The notes under the pieces are model-generated. The model worked only from the letters and a program-made list of their open reading frames with translations, searched no databases and was not told where the DNA came from. From contig DOTU01000197.1 of NCBI GenBank assembly GCA_003520965.1, forward strand, positions 1-9,682: a stretch of DNA of 9,682 nt, written 5' to 3'. This DNA comes from Candidatus Zixiibacteriota bacterium. Lineage in GTDB: Bacteria; Zixibacteria; MSB-5A5; UBA10806. This document shows positions 8,201 to 9,682 of this stretch, piece by piece (position 1 is the first letter of the stretch; every line of letters begins with the position of its first letter). Position numbers and translations under genes: made by a program.

Positions 8201-9460
8201 CCCGCCAATTTCAAATATCGTATCGGCATCAGGCACGAAATACGATCCACCTGTAGCTTGGGCGGTAATCTCGTTTCGGATAATATCAGCCCCTACAAGC
8301 TCGCCAATGAGATATCGCCCGGAGCCAGTTGTAGCCGCGCCAAGCACCTCGAAATCTGCTGCGATCTCTTCTCTAACTTCTCGTAAACCTTGCTGCATCG
8401 CCTCGATCGGGCGACCGGCGGTCATCAAGTAGCGACGAGAGATAACCTCGCAGTCTTCATCGATTAAAACCACATTGGTTGATAGAGAGCCGATATCGAT
8501 TCCCAGAAAGCCGCGCTTAACTTCGCTTCGAGGTTGTTGCTCTCTGGTTGTCTTTTCGAAATTTTTGCTTCCAGGATAGGAATATGTAAGGGGAGAGGTG
8601 CGTGGTATATCGGATGCGGCTCTCTTGCTGGCCTCCAGGCATTTTTCCTTGAATAGATTCAAGTCAAATTGATAATCGCGCGAAAGTATCGCCGCCCCAA
8701 TCGCCCCGGGAAATTTATGCCAATCTGGAACTATGAGTTCCGATTCGGATAGCTCGAAAATATTCCTGAACGCTTTAACTACACCCGGATTAGAGGCTAC
8801 GCCTCCTAAAAATACCACCGGCTTATCGAGCCGCTTGGATTTGGCAATCGTGCCTTTAAAATTCCTGGCCACTGCGTAACATAAGCCGGCGATAATATCC
8901 TGCACCGGTACGCCCCGTTGCTGGTGATGGATCATATCGGATTTGGCGAATACAGAACAGCGCCCGGCGATATGAGGCGGATTCACCGACCGTACCGCCA
9001 TCTGGCCGAACTCTGTTTCGATATCTATGCCGATTCGAGTAGCTTGCTGGTCTAAAAACGATCCGGTACCGGCTGCGCACAACCCGCTGGCCGCAAAATC
9101 ATCAAGCGACGTTGCCATGCCGTCGAGCCCCGCCGCCAGATGAATATATTTTGCTTGTTGACCACCCATTTCAAAAACGGTGCGGGATGCGGGGCTAAGT
9201 TTTGCAACTGCAGCGCTGATTGCGGAAAACTCATTTATAAACGGTACTTCAAGCGTTTTGGCAAGTTGCAATGCTCCATTACCGGTAAAACCGCATTTGG
9301 TAAATGAGCCAAACTCGTTGTGGGTTCTGGTTATTTCGTTAACGGCATATCCGATAGGATCGCCTTTATGGCGTATATCGATGGTCTTTAAAATTTGTCC
9401 ATTATCGTCTAGAACAACCAGGTACAACGATACAGAGCCGATATCTAAGCCTAAACGCAA
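5297..9460 (-). CDS. Giant tandem 2-hydroxyacyl-CoA dehydratase activase-like protein (two ASKHA domains + DUF2229 + HgdB/D-like region)
   Basis: About 1387 aa from TTG at 9460-9458; residues are numbered from there. ASKHA module 1 (3-262) shows LGLDIGS, FEMGGQQAKY, CAAGTGSFLDQQ (C128) and GRCSVFAKSD (C168). Module 2 (318-572) shows LGIDIGS, FEIGGQDSKY, CAAGTGSFLEEQ (C442) and GERCTVFMESD (C482). In HgdC-type activases the two Cys of each subunit hold one [4Fe-4S] across a dimer, and ATP hydrolysis drives an electron to the dehydratase. Here both halves sit in one chain. A Cys-rich linker (C598, C601, C605, C623) precedes the DUF2229 part (about 659-880). The C-terminal HgdB/HgdD-like part (about 840-1340) has C1032, C1067, C1312 and C1323. 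The COG1924+COG3580+COG3581 architecture is widespread in anaerobes, but its substrate is generally unknown. It is cytoplasmic, with no membrane segments. The alternative start ATG at 9475 adds five residues but lacks a ribosome site. Confidence 0.96.
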   Translation of the reverse strand: MRLGLDIGSVSLYLVVLDDNGQILKTIDIRHKGDPIGYAVNEITRTHNEFGSFTKCGFTGNGALQLAKTLEVPFINEFSAISAAVAKLSPASRTVFEMGGQQAKYIHLAAGLDGMATSLDDFAASGLCAAGTGSFLDQQATRIGIDIETEFGQMAVRSVNPPHIAGRCSVFAKSDMIHHQQRGVPVQDIIAGLCYAVARNFKGTIAKSKRLDKPVVFLGGVASNPGVVKAFRNIFELSESELIVPDWHKFPGAIGAAILSRDYQFDLNLFKEKCLEASKRAASDIPRTSPLTYSYPGSKNFEKTTREQQPRSEVKRGFLGIDIGSLSTNVVLIDEDCEVISRRYLMTAGRPIEAMQQGLREVREEIAADFEVLGAATTGSGRYLIGELVGADIIRNEITAQATGGSYFVPDADTIFEIGGQDSKYISLEKGVVVDFEMNRACAAGTGSFLEEQAERLDINIKKQFADLAFAAPNPVSAGERCTVFMESDLVRYEQGGASKEEITAGLALAVVHNYLNKVVGRKKVGNKILFQGGVAWNKAVVAAFETVVGKEIIVPPHHDITGAIGAAILVRNSRPEKSNFKGFDLALRKIAQETFLCEDCANMCNITRVVDSGRELYYGSRCEKYDAERSAKGNSSNAVVVRNRMFFASPGKSEKTRPLTVGLPRALSNWEYYYLWRRFFGELGIKVIISKASSGDIVKQGVESVGSETCFPVKVAHGHLIDLAKKKLDFIFLPAIVTGIENPPKGTSNFYCPYIQAFPFIAKASIKELQKIELVSPIMRFSEGPEAVTKILHSALGKFGLKEKEVKEALDKAMLSLSNLKAELIEKGKEYLSEVSAEKPGILLIGRPYNSLDPGVSMDIAKKLTDLGMTVIPMEMAPSAADNFGFIYWQSGRRILRAAKFARQTPNLYPVYISNFGCGPDSFILHHFKRIMGDKPHLILELDEHSADAGLVTRCEAFLDSLPKNDKVFQEQVAEPHSNGYKRKLLIPRMCDHADLFSAALRHCGLDAEVLAETDARSLELGRKHTGGRECYPLVLTTGDLLRELEKPGTDPSKIAFFMPTAGGPCRFGQYQQLHQQILENLGYCNVPVYSPSSDDSYSKFPETAKSFRRLAWRAFLVADYMRKFLLRTRPYENEIGKANKLYHQYMDEATRDIEQGGAHLPEIVYKSFRTNRAIIDQNISRKPRVGVIGEIYIRNNRYSNNNLVEKLESLGLEADISSFTEWIHFTTDEFKTESWRKRSLRGLVSATIKDFIQKRDERWVMSGIDDEIDEFLESPIKDILEFVEPYLPISVGGEAMPAMGKAIDMIKNGCTGIVNTLPFTCMPGNIINAISIKIARDFEDIPWLNMAYEGTAGENDLVRLGAFAESVKSWDKLHKANGNIVGASK

Positions 9461-9466
9461 TTTTAA

Positions 9467-9473
9467 CCCTCCC
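9467..9473 (-). promoter_or_regulatory. Shine-Dalgarno GGGAGGG that selects the TTG start
   Basis: GGGAGGG lies immediately after the G of the upstream ATG (9475-9473), overlapping it by one base, and 6 nt before TTG at 9460-9458. This is ideal spacing for initiation at the TTG. No purine-rich site precedes the ATG (upstream bases are TTTTTCGAA). The resulting N-terminus, (M)RLGLDIGS, is also the usual beginning of activase ASKHA domains. Confidence 0.6.
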
Positions 9474-9492
9474 ATTTCGAAAAATTCATGTC

Positions 9493-9521
9493 ACTATAGC
9501 AAAAAAAGTACTCCAAAGCAA
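9493..9521 (-). promoter_or_regulatory. Candidate promoter of the tandem activase gene
   Basis: On the minus strand, TATAGT (9498-9493, 5/6 match to TATAAT) is preceded at 17 bp by TTGCTT (9521-9516, 3/6 match to TTGACA). Initiation would fall near 9486. That leaves a leader of about 26 nt to the TTG start, but only about 11 nt to the upstream ATG. Confidence 0.42.
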
Positions 9522-9571
9522 TGCAAAAAGCGTCGATTCAATATACTCAACGTCTTATTAGTAGCCTATTA

Positions 9572-9682
9572 CTATTTTTGACCAGAATCTTGAAGCTTGC
9601 TCTCTCTCATTCGTCTAACGACAGCCAGGCCCGAACCAACGACAATAATCAGGAATCCCAACCAAACGAAATTAATCATCGG
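9572..9682 (-). CDS. Single membrane segment with basic tail: small membrane protein or C-terminus of a larger one
   Basis: Reading the minus strand, the frame is open from the window edge to TAG at 9574-9572. From ATG at 9679 it encodes 35 aa: MINFVWLGFLIIVVGSGL, then AVVRRMRESKLQ and a short polar end. This is one hydrophobic helix followed by a basic, probably cytoplasmic tail. Only one codon (CCG) is visible before the ATG, so neither a ribosome site nor an upstream extension can be judged. Possibilities include a transporter accessory subunit of the kind found beside NSS/SSS-type symporters, another tiny membrane protein, or simply the last helix of a larger membrane protein. The gap to the activase gene is about 110 bp and contains that gene's own candidate promoter, so co-transcription is not required. 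Confidence 0.45.
   Translation of the reverse strand, partial: PMINFVWLGFLIIVVGSGLAVVRRMRESKLQDSGQK

Noticed and set aside
6738..8432. Plus-strand ORFs of 109-142 codons (6738-7151, 7784-8113, 8004-8432) opposite the activase gene
   Set aside because: They lie entirely within the strongly supported minus-strand coding sequence, encode low-complexity Ser/Arg/Pro-rich peptides with no recognisable motif, and have no ribosome sites; they are antisense shadows.
9180..9581. Plus-strand 133-codon ORF across the activase start
   Set aside because: It overlaps the conserved N-terminal ASKHA coding region and the activase promoter, and the peptide has no recognisable domain.
1..9682. Insertion sequences, CRISPR arrays, tRNA or rRNA genes, toxin-antitoxin or defence systems
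   Set aside because: Both strands were scanned for transposase-like proteins, regularly spaced repeats, tRNA-like cloverleaf sequences and typical defence domains; none was seen.

Overview
The window looks like chromosomal DNA of an environmental, probably anaerobic bacterium of moderate G+C content. Two very large genes dominate it. They converge on an AT-rich 607-bp intergenic region, and gene ends or small ORFs lie at both edges. I see no insertion sequence, integrase, CRISPR array, tRNA or rRNA. The phylum cannot be read from the sequence. The large sensor-regulator and the tandem activase are of types common in Deltaproteobacteria-like and uncultured anaerobic lineages, but that is only a hint.

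Left edge (1-474): the first 34 codons of a minus-strand ADP-forming acyl-CoA synthetase run off the window. Just upstream on the same strand is a possible 76-aa Cys-containing small protein, with a sigma70-like promoter in front of it. The large plus-strand gene diverges from this pair.

475-4689 (+): a 1404-aa soluble sensory regulator. It has an N-terminal coiled coil, four PAS domains, a GAF, three more PAS, a divergent GAF-like region, a helical linker and a LuxR/GerE-type DNA-binding domain. It has no kinase and no receiver domain, so it appears to pass sensed signals straight to DNA.

4690-5296: the intergenic region holds a good promoter-like sequence (TTGACA-16-TATGTT). Downstream of it are a perfect 11-bp hairpin with a Shine-Dalgarno-like purine tract in its loop, a possible 22-codon ORF, a GC-rich structured segment, and a perfect 11-bp GC-rich hairpin that could be a terminator. 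Together these suggest a short structured transcript of about 230 nt. This is the least explained part of the window.

5297-9460 (-): a giant (about 1387 aa) 2-hydroxyacyl-CoA dehydratase activase-like protein. It has two tandem ASKHA ATPase modules, each with the two Cys expected to hold a shared [4Fe-4S] cluster, then a Cys-rich linker, a DUF2229 region and a HgdB/HgdD-like dehydratase-related C-terminal half. Its start is best placed at a TTG preceded by GGGAGGG, with a promoter at 9493-9521.

Right edge: a minus-strand reading frame for a single membrane segment with a basic tail. It is either a tiny membrane protein or the C-terminus of a larger one.

Functionally, the activase (ATP-driven low-potential electron transfer for acyl-CoA chemistry) and the ADP-forming synthetase (acyl-CoA to acid plus ATP) would both suit an anaerobe that ferments amino or organic acids. 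The PAS/GAF regulator may control the divergent synthetase. These links are inferences from position only.
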